Below are positions 7,333 through 23,014 of a stretch of 32,591 nucleotides of DNA, piece after piece. The stretch is from an uncultured Caulobacter sp. (lineage in GTDB: Bacteria; Pseudomonadota; Alphaproteobacteria; Caulobacterales; Caulobacteraceae). The stretch lies in assembly GCF_937900395.1 (NCBI RefSeq), contig NZ_CALCDX010000248.1, positions 1 through 32,591 of the forward strand. Reading direction: 5' to 3'. A program made the translations under genes and the position numbers. The notes beneath the pieces are model-generated. The model did no database searches. It was not told the DNA's origin and worked only from the letters and a program-made list of their open reading frames with translations. Every line of letters starts with the position of its first letter. Within the stretch, counting starts at the first letter, position 1.

Positions 7333-9396
7333 TTGCCTCTGCTTTCCAGCTGCGCCGCCGCCTGCCTGCTCGCGACCGCGGGCGCCGACGCCGCCGCCCC
7401 GCCTCCCGAGAGCGCCGTCGACGAGATCGTCATCCTGGGCCGCCGCGCCGATCCGGCCGACCTGACCCTGGGCGCGGGTGCGGTGACCCAGCGCATGTCG
7501 CCGTCCAGCCGCTCGGTCGAGCACGACCTGATCGAGGCCGTCGGCGCCACGCGCCTGGCCGACGTGCTGGAGCTGGTCAGCGGCGTCAGCCAGCAGAACA
7601 ACCGCGGCGGGGTGATGGACAACTTCGCCATCCGCGGCTTCCTGGGCACGCCCGACGGCGGGGCCGAGTACTATGTCGACGGCTTCCTGGCCAACCGAGG
7701 CCTGGCCCCGCCCCGCGATCCGGCCGTGGCCGAGCGCGTCGAGCTGCTGAAGGGTCCGGCCGGCGCCCTGTTCGGCGACATCGACCCGGCGGGCCGCGTC
7801 AACATCGTCTCCAAGACCCCGACCTTCACCCGCAAGCTCGAGGCGGCCGCGACGGTCGGCTCGTTCGGCCTGCGTCGGGGCGAGCTCGACATCGGCGGGC
7901 CTCTGGGTCAGACGCTCGCCGCCCGCCTGGTCGTGGCGCGCGAGCATTCGGACGGCTGGCGCGACTATGTGAAGATGGACCGCGCGACGGTCGCCCCGTC
8001 GCTGACCTGGCGCCCCAGCGACCGGACGCGCCTGACCTATGTCGGCGAATGGACCCGCTTCGACACGCCGTTCGACCGGGGCCAGCCGGCGGTGAACGGG
8101 AACGCGACCGCCCTGCCCGCCTCGCGCTTCTTCGGCGAGCCCGGCGACGGCGTGACCCGCTTCAGCAACCTGCGCCACCAGCTGACCGGCGAGACCCAGC
8201 TCAGCGGCGACTGGCGGCTGAACGGGGGCCTGGCCTGGCGCGAGGGCTCGCTGAAGGGCTTCTCCAGCGACCAGTCGCGGCTGGTCGGCGACACCCTGTG
8301 GCGCCAGCGTCGGCAGCGCGACTACTCGGTCACCGACATCTCGGCGCGGATGGAGCTGTCCGGAAGGATCGACAGCCCGCTGGGCGTTCACCGGCCGACG
8401 ATCGGCCTGAAGGCCTACAGCCTCGACTATCACGAGGGCCTGATGCGGCGAAATCCCACCGCCACGGCCAACTACGGGATCAACATCAATAACCCCGTCT
8501 ACGGCGGCCAGGCGCTGGCCCTGCTGCCGTTCACCGACAACCGCGAGACCCGCAGCGTCACGACGCTCTATGTCGAGGACCTGTGGGAGGTCACCGACCG
8601 GCTCAGCCTGACCGGCGGCCTGCGCTATGACGACTATGTCCAGAAGATCCGCAACCGCCGCACCGGGATCGCCGGCAAGGCGACGGGCCAGCCGCTCGAC
8701 TACCGTCTCGCGGGCCGCTACCGCCTGACCGACGCCTGGGCGCTGCACGGCAGCTATGGCCAGTCGTTCGTGCTGAACTCGGGCCTGGGCCGCACCGGCG
8801 CCGGCTTCGCGCCCGAGCGCGGCAAGGGCGGTGAGCTGGGCGTCTCGGGCCACTGGAAGGGCGTTGACCTCGGGATCACCGCCTTCGACATCACCAAGCG
8901 GAACATCCTGGCCAACGACCCGGTGGACTCCAACTACCTGGCGCCCGTCGGTCGGCTGAAGAGCAAGGGCGTCGAGGGCGACCTGTCGGCCAGCCTGGGC
9001 GAGGCCTGGCGGGTGGTCGTCAACTACGCCTACACCCACGCCCGCGCCGACGACACGGCCTTCCCCACCGACGCGGTGCTGGACGTGCCCAAACACTCGG
9101 GCGGTGCCTATCTGATCGGGCGCTTCCCGACGGGACGCGGAACGGAGTGGTCGGTGACCGCCGGCGCGGCCTATGTCGGCGACCGGGCCGGCGCGATCGA
9201 CGCCAGCGGCCTGCGGCTGCCCGCCTACTGGAAGGCCAAGGCGGCGGTCGACTATGGCCTGACCCCGAACGTGACCCTGCGGGCCGAGGTCGACAACCTG
9301 TTCGACGAGCGCTACGCGGCCAGCTCCTACAGCCCGGTCTGGGTCTATCCGGGCGCGCCGCGGGCCTTCAAGGCGTCGTTGCGGGTGGCGATGTAG
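7333..9396 (+). CDS. TonB-dependent outer-membrane receptor, siderophore-type
   Basis: A receptor of about 687 residues for high-affinity uptake across the outer membrane, powered by TonB-ExbBD. A short signal peptide (LLSSCAAACLLATAGADA) is followed by a TonB-box-like DEIVILG. The plug domain includes RLADVLELVSGVSQQN, the FAIRGF motif and VELLKGPAGALFGDIDPAG-x-VN, typical of TonB-siderophore receptors. The rest is a beta-barrel with a late VDNLFDERYAA motif. The C terminus ends RVAM rather than in an aromatic residue, which is slightly unusual. The TTG at 7333 is favoured because GGAG lies seven bases upstream and the signal peptide then starts correctly; an in-frame ATG at 7273 would overlap the divergent gene and bury the signal. 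The ligand cannot be told from sequence: an iron-siderophore is the default, and the Zur-like half-site upstream raises zinc as an alternative. Confidence 0.88.
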   Translation: MPLLSSCAAACLLATAGADAAAPPPESAVDEIVILGRRADPADLTLGAGAVTQRMSPSSRSVEHDLIEAVGATRLADVLELVSGVSQQNNRGGVMDNFAIRGFLGTPDGGAEYYVDGFLANRGLAPPRDPAVAERVELLKGPAGALFGDIDPAGRVNIVSKTPTFTRKLEAAATVGSFGLRRGELDIGGPLGQTLAARLVVAREHSDGWRDYVKMDRATVAPSLTWRPSDRTRLTYVGEWTRFDTPFDRGQPAVNGNATALPASRFFGEPGDGVTRFSNLRHQLTGETQLSGDWRLNGGLAWREGSLKGFSSDQSRLVGDTLWRQRRQRDYSVTDISARMELSGRIDSPLGVHRPTIGLKAYSLDYHEGLMRRNPTATANYGININNPVYGGQALALLPFTDNRETRSVTTLYVEDLWEVTDRLSLTGGLRYDDYVQKIRNRRTGIAGKATGQPLDYRLAGRYRLTDAWALHGSYGQSFVLNSGLGRTGAGFAPERGKGGELGVSGHWKGVDLGITAFDITKRNILANDPVDSNYLAPVGRLKSKGVEGDLSASLGEAWRVVVNYAYTHARADDTAFPTDAVLDVPKHSGGAYLIGRFPTGRGTEWSVTAGAAYVGDRAGAIDASGLRLPAYWKAKAAVDYGLTPNVTLRAEVDNLFDERYAASSYSPVWVYPGAPRAFKASLRVAM

Positions 9397-9401
9397 AGCA
9401 A

Positions 9402-9432
9402 GGGCGCGCGAGGCTTCCGCCATCGCGCGCCC
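9402..9432. terminator. bidirectional hairpin between convergent genes
   Basis: GGGCGCGCGA (9402-9411) and TCGCGCGCCC (9423-9432) form a perfect 10-bp stem with an 11-base loop. It lies between the receptor stop and the stop of the large secreted protein. There is no T-run, as is common in high-GC genomes. Confidence 0.55.
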
Positions 9433-9440
9433 CTCCATCC

Positions 9441-14210
<4,770 letters not shown>

Positions 14211-14390
14211 GGGGACTCCGCTCGTCGAGGCGCTCTACTTTTGAGAGACCTCGTCGGAACCGGGTCGCGCGGAGTCAAGCGCCCGTCCCCGGCGCCAGGC
14301 GACTCTGAGACGCCGGGTTATTTTTCTGAGACGCGTTGTCTATCCAGAGGTTTGCGCCCTCGGGCGGACGCTTGACCGCCATCACCCGGC

Positions 14391-14419
14391 TTGACGAGCT
14401 CATCACAACCTTAGGTATA
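14391..14419 (+). promoter_or_regulatory. candidate sigma-70-type promoter
   Basis: TTGACG (14391-14396), a 17-base spacer and GGTATA (14414-14419) precede the small exported-peptide frame. Transcription would begin around 14426, within a few bases of the ATG at 14429, so the message would be leaderless or nearly so. Confidence 0.4.
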
Positions 14420-14428
14420 GAAGCATTC

Positions 14429-14557
14429 ATGCGCGGTATGCCGTTCGCGGCCTTGACCGCTCTGTCGTCCGTCGCCGGGATCGCGAACGCCACGGTTCCG
14501 CCCCCGCCCGCCGTCCCCGACGCCGCGATCCCGCCGGAGCACGACGACGACTTCTGA
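14429..14557 (+). CDS. small exported peptide (42 residues)
   Basis: The frame encodes 42 residues: MRGMPFAALTALSSVAGIANA looks like a short Sec signal with an ANA cleavage site, leaving a mature tail rich in proline (VPPPPAVP) and ending EHDDDF. No family was recognised. Support comes from the signal-like start and the well-placed candidate promoter; there is no convincing Shine-Dalgarno. It lies between the divergent secreted pseudoprotease and gtrB-like genes. If real, the acidic His/Asp tail might bind a metal in the periplasm, but that is speculation. Confidence 0.4.
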   Translation: MRGMPFAALTALSSVAGIANATVPPPPAVPDAAIPPEHDDDF

Positions 14558-14607
14558 GCGCGCGCCTGCCTCTCGCTCTCCGCGCGCAAGCTCGCTAAAC
14601 CATCGGG

Positions 14608-15627
14608 ATGGTCTCAGCCCACGCTCCCGTCCAGGACAACGCCCCGGCCGCCGTCGCCCCGCTCCGCTCGCGGGCGGGCAAGCGGCTGTCGATCGTCGCG
14701 CCGTGCTTCAACGAGCAGGCGGTGCTGGACCTGTTCTTCGGGCGGATCGAGGAGGAGCTTTCCAAGCTAGGCCTCGGCTACGAGATCGTCTGCGTCAACG
14801 ACGGCAGCCGCGACCACACCCTGGCGGTGCTGCTGGCCCACCATCAGCGCAACCCGCGCATCAAGGTCATCAACCTGGCCCGCAACTTCGGCAAGGAGAC
14901 GGCGATGTCGGCGGGGCTGGACGCCACGACCGGCGACATGGTCGTGCCGATCGACGTCGACCTGCAGGATCCGCCCGAGCTGATCAGCCGCTTCGTCGAG
15001 GCCTGGGAGAACGGCGCGGACGTCGCCTATGGCGTCCGTGTCGACCGCAAGGCCGACACCCCGCTGAAGCGCTTCACGGCCCAGGGCTTCTACCGCGCCT
15101 TCAACCGGCTGTCGGACGTCGACCTGCCCTACAACGCCGGCGACTTCCGGCTGATGGACAAGCGGGTGGTCGAGGTGCTGCGCCAGCTGCCCGAACGCAA
15201 TCGGTTCATGAAGGGGCTGTTCGCCTGGGTCGGCTTCCGCCAGGAGGCGATCCCCTACGCCCGGCCCGAGCGCGCGGCCGGGACCAGCTCGTGGCGCTAC
15301 TGGAAGCTCTGGAACTTCGCCCTGGACGGCATCACTTCGTTCAGCACCGCGCCGATCCGGGTGTGGAGCTATGTCGGCGTCGCGGCGGGGGTGCTGGCCG
15401 TTCTGGCGGCGGCGGGGCTGGTGGTCCGCACCCTGCTGTGGGGCCGCGACGTGCCCGGCTATCCGTCGCTGATGGTGGTGATCCTGATGAGTTTCGGCCT
15501 GCAGATGCTGGCCATCGGCTCGCTGGGCGAATACGTGGCCCGCATCTATCAGGAGGTGAAGGGCCGGCCGCTGTACGTGGTCATGGACCGCTACGGCTTC
15601 GAGCCAAAAGAGGACGCGGCCGCTTGA
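14608..15627 (+). CDS. GtrB-like polyprenyl-phosphate glycosyltransferase (GT2)
   Basis: A 339-residue protein of the GT2/DPM1 family. The catalytic domain starts at LSIVAPCFNEQAVL (27-40), with VNDGSRDHT (63-71), the metal/sugar-nucleotide motif DVDLQDPPE (116-124), and a late GTSSWRYWKLWN segment. Two transmembrane helices near the C terminus (about residues 252-275 and 290-310) anchor it, as in GtrB/ArnC proteins that load a sugar onto undecaprenyl phosphate at the cytoplasmic face. The stop overlaps the next gene, which encodes the flippase that usually accompanies GtrB. GCTAAACC, close to the Caulobacter housekeeping -10, ends only seven bases before the ATG and no Shine-Dalgarno is visible, so the message may be leaderless. 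The sugar is not predictable from sequence. Confidence 0.9.
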   Translation: MVSAHAPVQDNAPAAVAPLRSRAGKRLSIVAPCFNEQAVLDLFFGRIEEELSKLGLGYEIVCVNDGSRDHTLAVLLAHHQRNPRIKVINLARNFGKETAMSAGLDATTGDMVVPIDVDLQDPPELISRFVEAWENGADVAYGVRVDRKADTPLKRFTAQGFYRAFNRLSDVDLPYNAGDFRLMDKRVVEVLRQLPERNRFMKGLFAWVGFRQEAIPYARPERAAGTSSWRYWKLWNFALDGITSFSTAPIRVWSYVGVAAGVLAVLAAAGLVVRTLLWGRDVPGYPSLMVVILMSFGLQMLAIGSLGEYVARIYQEVKGRPLYVVMDRYGFEPKEDAAA

Positions 15628-16052
15628 GCGCGCTGCTGACGCCGGCGCGGCGCGATTTCCTGCTCTCGGCCCTGCGCTATGGCCTGGCCGGCGTGATCAA
15701 CACCCTGGTCGGCTTCTCGATCATCGTGGCCCTGGACGTAGGCCTGCATCTGCCCGCGCACCTGGCCAACGCCATCGGCTATGCGATCGGGATCTGCGTC
15801 AGCTTCGCCCTGAGCAAGCTCTTCGTGTTCCGCGCCCGCCGCCCCGCCCGCTCGGCGCCGGTCCGCTATGTGATCGCTGTGGCCAGCGCCTTCGCCCTGA
15901 ACCAGGGCGTCCTGACCCTGGCCAAGGCGGTGCTGCCGCACGGCGCGCTCTGGAGCGTGGCGGCCCAAGGCGCCGCGGCGGTCAGCTACACCGCCGCCCT
16001 GTTCCTGTTGAGCCACTTCTGGGTCTTCGCCCACCAGGGCGAGGAGGCCTAG
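15624..16052 (+). CDS. GtrA-family membrane protein (polyprenyl-linked sugar flippase)
   Basis: A 142-residue protein with four predicted transmembrane helices: RYGLAGVINTLVGFSIIVAL, the segment ending AIGICVSFALSKLFVF, the VRYVIAVASAFALNQG region and the AAVSYTAALFLLSHFWVF end. The order and the final HFWVF are typical of GtrA, which is thought to flip polyprenyl-phosphate-linked sugars to the periplasm. The likely start is TTG 15624, overlapping the gtrB-like TGA (TTGA), with translation coupled to the upstream gene. There is no ATG nearby in this frame. Its TAG stop shares the tetranucleotide CTAG (16049-16052) with the stop of the convergent gene. Confidence 0.88.
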   Translation: MSALLTPARRDFLLSALRYGLAGVINTLVGFSIIVALDVGLHLPAHLANAIGYAIGICVSFALSKLFVFRARRPARSAPVRYVIAVASAFALNQGVLTLAKAVLPHGALWSVAAQGAAAVSYTAALFLLSHFWVFAHQGEEA

Positions 16053-18202
16053 CGCAACAGCGTGATCGTCTGCACCGCGATGCCCAGCATCCGGGGATCA
16101 TTCTGGCTGACCCGCGCGTCGGGCAGATCAAAGGTGAAGGTTACGGTCTCACCCGGCTTGGCGACCTCGGCGGGAACCGTGAAACGGTAGCTGTTGAAGG
16201 TCGACACCTCGACCTCGTGCGAGCCCAGCGCCCGATCGTCGGCATAGAGCGTCACGCGTTGGGGGCGCGACGGCTGATCGGTGAAGCCGATGGCGACGAC
16301 ATCGATCATCGCCCCGCTCGCGCCCAGGTCGGCGGGCATGTCCAGCTGGAACTGAGCCTTGCGAGCGTTGGTCCAGATGCCCTTGCCGCCGGGGTCCAGC
16401 GTGGACCAGCCCGCACCCAGGGCCGGCGATTTCGGCGGCTGGTCCAGATGGATCGACGAAATGGGCGCGCGCGTGACGCCCAGCTCTCCAGCCGCCACGG
16501 GCGTCAGCCCCTCGATCCCCGCGAGATCGCGGCCGCACATGACGCCGCGAGCGAAGCGATAGCAGTCGGTTCGCTGGGCGACCGCCTGCAGGAAGCCGCC
16601 CTCCAGCTTGCCGTCGGACAGCACGATGGTCATCCGCCGGTCGCCCGGCGCGGCGTCCTTGGCCACCTCCGGATCGACGAAGTCGCACGGCAGGGGATCA
16701 TTGCTCCGCGCCGTGGCGTAGGTGTTCAGCGTTCCGCCCGTGCGGATCGCGACGAACGCCATCTGGCTGATCACCCGCAGATCGCCGGGATTGGGGCTGC
16801 AGAAGTAGGTCGGACGGAAAACCCACGGCCGGTTGCGCACCGCGGGGCTCGTCAACAGGCCGGGCGGGACGGCGACGGTGTCCGGCGCGGCGAAAACAGC
16901 GCGCACGCCCTGGCGAAGCGGACTGGTGTCATAGGCCTGGACCACCAGAGCGCCGCCTAGCAGGGCCAAGGCGAGCGGGCGACGCAGGCGCGCAACCTGG
17001 CTGATGGCGATCGCCGTCAGCAGGTATCCTGGCGCCCAGAAAAAGCGTCCGTGGGCGCGGAAGCCGCCGATGATCTCAGCGACCTTGCCCTTGGGCTTGG
17101 GAACGTCGAACAGGTGCCAGTAGCCGGCGTAGACGACCCAGCCGATGGCCCACGCCGTCAGCGCCAGCATCGCCAGGGTCAGCGGCGTCCAGCGAGCCCA
17201 GAAGCCGGCCCCGGCTCGCGGAGCCGCGGGCTTGACCACGCGCCCCAGCGCCACGACAAGCAGAAGAAGGACGCCCACGCCCAGGAACTGGAAGCCTTCG
17301 AAATACTGGCCGGTCGGCGCCAGCGTTCCGGCGAACCAGCCGCCGTTCCAGTGCTGACCAAAGATGTTCGAGGCCTGGGGCCAGATCGGGGCCAGGGCGT
17401 TCATCGAATAGACGCCCAGGGCGTCGGCGCCGCCGGTGGGGCCCGAACCCTCGCCATAACCCAGGATCAGGGCCGGAACGCCGACCGCCGCCAGCACCGC
17501 GACGGCGGCCAGCGGGACGCGGGTCCACGCCCACTCGCGGCGCTGCAGCAGCTCGGCCAGCAGCGCCGCGCCGAAACAGGCCCCGACCGGGACGAGGTGA
17601 TAGGCATGGACGCCCGTGGCCAGCGCGGCCAGGGCCGAGAAGCCTCCCACCCGCTTCCAGGTGAGGCCCAGCCGCGCCGACGAAACGGTCAGCGCCAGCG
17701 AGAACAGGATCAGCCAGTGGCCGCACAGGGCGATGTGGCCGAACTGGCGGGCGATCCAGGCCGGAAACAGCAGGGCCATCAGGCCGCCGATCGCCAACGG
17801 GAGCCTGTCGGTCACCCCTAGCGCCCGCAGCAGGGCGACCATGCCCCACGCCTGCAGCGGGTAGGACAGCATCAGGAAGACGCCCAGCGGGTTGAGGTAG
17901 GGCCCCAGGCCCGAGGCCTTCAGCAGGACGGAGAGCCAGGGGATGCTGTCGGTGAAGACGATCGACACCGGCTTGGCCAGAAGGCCCGAGACCATGGTGA
18001 TCGGGAAGGTCCAGGGCTGCCGGACATAGGCCTGATAGGCCCCTGTCATGGCGATCATGTCGCTCTTTGGATTGCTCCAAAATTTCGCCGAGGCCACCGG
18101 AATGTCAAAGCCGAACATGAAGCCGCAAAGCAGGATCGGAACGATCGTCACGACGGCGGCGAACAGCACCTGCTCGCGGGACACGGACTTCAGCGAACGC
18201 AT
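16049..18202 (-). CDS. DUF6311-like polytopic membrane protein, probable GT-C glycosyltransferase
   Basis: A 717-residue protein: about 450 residues with ten or more membrane segments, then a soluble C-terminal region rich in beta-strand-like sequence, presumably periplasmic (for example VTLYADDRALGSHEVEV and the VTFTFDLPDARVS end). The large first periplasmic loop contains an acidic segment (FWSNPKSDMIAMTGAY), where GT-C enzymes keep their catalytic Asp. GT-C enzymes take sugars from polyprenyl-phosphate donors, which is the product expected from the GtrB/GtrA pair encoded just beyond its stop codon. This suggests it acts as the GtrC-like transferase of the set. The ATG at 18202 is chosen because AGAGGGAATCC precedes it; an upstream in-frame start at 18256 lacks one. 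Assignment to DUF6311 is from memory of the family. Confidence 0.75.
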   Translation of the reverse strand: MRSLKSVSREQVLFAAVVTIVPILLCGFMFGFDIPVASAKFWSNPKSDMIAMTGAYQAYVRQPWTFPITMVSGLLAKPVSIVFTDSIPWLSVLLKASGLGPYLNPLGVFLMLSYPLQAWGMVALLRALGVTDRLPLAIGGLMALLFPAWIARQFGHIALCGHWLILFSLALTVSSARLGLTWKRVGGFSALAALATGVHAYHLVPVGACFGAALLAELLQRREWAWTRVPLAAVAVLAAVGVPALILGYGEGSGPTGGADALGVYSMNALAPIWPQASNIFGQHWNGGWFAGTLAPTGQYFEGFQFLGVGVLLLLVVALGRVVKPAAPRAGAGFWARWTPLTLAMLALTAWAIGWVVYAGYWHLFDVPKPKGKVAEIIGGFRAHGRFFWAPGYLLTAIAISQVARLRRPLALALLGGALVVQAYDTSPLRQGVRAVFAAPDTVAVPPGLLTSPAVRNRPWVFRPTYFCSPNPGDLRVISQMAFVAIRTGGTLNTYATARSNDPLPCDFVDPEVAKDAAPGDRRMTIVLSDGKLEGGFLQAVAQRTDCYRFARGVMCGRDLAGIEGLTPVAAGELGVTRAPISSIHLDQPPKSPALGAGWSTLDPGGKGIWTNARKAQFQLDMPADLGASGAMIDVVAIGFTDQPSRPQRVTLYADDRALGSHEVEVSTFNSYRFTVPAEVAKPGETVTFTFDLPDARVSQNDPRMLGIAVQTITLLR

Positions 18203-18319
18203 GGATTCCCTCTGGAGACAGAGAGGCTGCATAGCATCCAGGGCGGCTGTGAACACCCCGCCCCGCGCCCGCAGGTTGCGGCGGGGCGCGAGAAAACTAC
18301 ACTCGTAATTAGTTTATAG

Positions 18320-18332
18320 TTGTAATTTACAA
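18320..18332. promoter_or_regulatory. AT-rich palindrome TTGTAA-T-TTACAA
   Basis: A perfect palindrome with six-base half-sites around a central T, in an AT-rich patch (18300-18335) between the divergent DUF6311-like and 18369 genes. It has the shape of a repressor operator for one or both genes; the regulator is unknown. Confidence 0.35.
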
Positions 18333-18368
18333 ATCCCTCGCCAAGCTGCGCGCATGGAGGGCGACGCG

Positions 18369-18908
18369 ATGGCGATCAGGGATTTCGGAACACGCGGGGT
18401 CAGGCGGTCGTGGACGCCGCTGATCCTGTCGGCCGTCGCGGTCGTCGGCACGCTCGGCGCCTTTGCGTTCACGGTGGCTGACCTCGTCCGGTTCGAGCGG
18501 GACAACGGCGTCAAGCGACAGCCCACGTCCGCCCAGCGGACCCGCTACGCGCCGATCGCCCGCGCCGAATGGCGGCAGGTCCGGGCGAACCTGGAGGCGC
18601 GTCTGAACCAGCGCGGTCCGCTGGAGCTGGGCGCGGTCTGGGCCACCCGCGCCGGCCAGGTCTGCGGTCTGGTCAACGGCCGGGGCAGCTTCGGCGGCCT
18701 CACGGCCATGGCTCGCTTTTACACGGTGGGTCAGCGGCCGGTGTTCCACCGCGACGTCGAGCACGTCGCCTTCCAGAAGGCCTGGTTCGAGTGCCGCCGC
18801 GACCAATACGTGATGCTGCACGAGGGCGCGATGGAGCCCGGCTTCTGCGGCACCGAGCTGGGCAAGCGGCGATGCTTCAAGGTGAAGAACGGGGTGCGGG
18901 TGGAGTGA
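18369..18908 (+). CDS. membrane-anchored hypothetical protein
   Basis: A 179-residue protein. One transmembrane helix (about residues 16-37, LILSAVAVVGTLGAFAFTVADL) is preceded by arginines, so the C-terminal domain should face the periplasm. That domain includes RAGQVCGLVNGRGSFGGLTAMARFY, resembling segments of small periplasmic proteins annotated only as hypothetical in Caulobacterales. Four cysteines (in QVCGL, FECRR, GFCGT and RRCFK) could form two disulfides. The ATG at 18369 is preferred because GGAGGG lies upstream; an in-frame ATG at 18354 has nothing similar. It is followed by a palindromic repeat that probably ends its transcript and that of carB. Confidence 0.7.
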   Translation: MAIRDFGTRGVRRSWTPLILSAVAVVGTLGAFAFTVADLVRFERDNGVKRQPTSAQRTRYAPIARAEWRQVRANLEARLNQRGPLELGAVWATRAGQVCGLVNGRGSFGGLTAMARFYTVGQRPVFHRDVEHVAFQKAWFECRRDQYVMLHEGAMEPGFCGTELGKRRCFKVKNGVRVE

Positions 18909-18922
18909 GGGAGACAATAGAT

Positions 18923-19036
18923 CCTCCCCCGCGCCGCGGGGGAGGTGGCCCGGAGGGCCGGAGGGGGCCAGCTCGGCCTTTACGGCGCTTGCCCCCTCAG
19001 TCGCGCCGCGACAGCTCCCCCGCGCCGCGGGGGAGC
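18923..19036. repeat. GGGGGAGG-type intergenic repeat, copy B
   Basis: Each end is a 23-base palindrome with 11-bp arms (18923-18945 and 19014-19036). The outer pair differs compensatorily between them (CCTCCCCC with GGGGGAGG; GCTCCCCC with GGGGGAGC). Inside are two further hairpins, GGCCC-gga-GGGCC (18947-18959) and GTCGCG-c-CGCGAC (19000-19012), each followed on its own strand by GAGGGGGC. Relatives lie at 27387-27522 and 30876-31010. It separates two convergent genes and may act as their terminator. Confidence 0.75.
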
Positions 19037-19043
19037 ATCTTGG

Positions 19044-22337
<3,294 letters not shown>

Positions 22338-22485
22338 GGCTAACTCGCGCAAAGACACGGTCGCGCACATCCGCGCGCCCGCTGTCGACCATCTTGCAGG
22401 TTAAGGCGCCCGTGTAGAGACGGAGTCGGCTCGGCGCAACCCCGCATCTTATGAAGGGGTTAACGGCGGCTTGGCTGAACGAGGT

Positions 22486-22962
22486 TCACGAAGCTTCGCA
22501 GCGCACGAGATCGAACAATTGCCGCGGAATGCTGTCGCGCTCCGCGTCGTTGCGGGGATGGCGCAGGGCGTCGTCCAGGGTGGGCAGCAGCATGTGCGCG
22601 GGCGCCGGACGGCCCGTCACAGGCGTGCCGGGCAGCACCGTGTAGCTGGCGTCAAAACCGATGTACTGGAAGTCGCCAAGCCGCCCCCACGCGCCGTCCG
22701 GATCAGGCAGCCTCCATCCCGCCGCCGTGGGATCGGGCGTCCGGTCCATATAGTTCTCGCCGTTGGTCCCGCCGATAGCCGGCAGGAACCACTGCTGCTT
22801 GCCATGGAAATCGAGCCGCAGCGCCACGCCCGACGGCCAGTCCTGGTTGCTGGCCACGGGAAGGAACCGCGCCGTGACGGTCGGCTCGGTCCTCAGCGCA
22901 TAGACCGCCTTGTCGGTCGGACAGGCGGTGACGGCGGCGGTGATCAGCAGCGCGGCAAGCAT
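22486..22962 (-). CDS. putative lipoprotein, unknown function
   Basis: A 158-residue protein starting MLAALLITAAVTAC; V-T-A-C fits a lipobox with the cysteine at residue 14, although the signal lacks the usual N-terminal positive charge. The mature part is rich in prolines and aromatics (QQWFLPAIGG, YIGFDASYTVLPG) and probably beta-structured. No family was recognised. GGAAAAGCCC precedes the ATG. It lies 52 bases downstream of the patatin gene on the same strand and may share its transcript, in which case both products would act in the outer envelope. Confidence 0.65.
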   Translation of the reverse strand: MLAALLITAAVTACPTDKAVYALRTEPTVTARFLPVASNQDWPSGVALRLDFHGKQQWFLPAIGGTNGENYMDRTPDPTAAGWRLPDPDGAWGRLGDFQYIGFDASYTVLPGTPVTGRPAPAHMLLPTLDDALRHPRNDAERDSIPRQLFDLVRCEAS

Positions 22963-23014
22963 GGGCTTTTCCGGGAAGGGCGCCCCGCAAGAAGACGAGC
23001 TTCAGGCGGCGGAA

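Noticed and set aside
14275..14589. Minus-strand frame of about 104 codons upstream of the secreted protein
   Set aside because: No ribosome site or family motif; it overlaps the better supported small exported peptide frame on the other strand.
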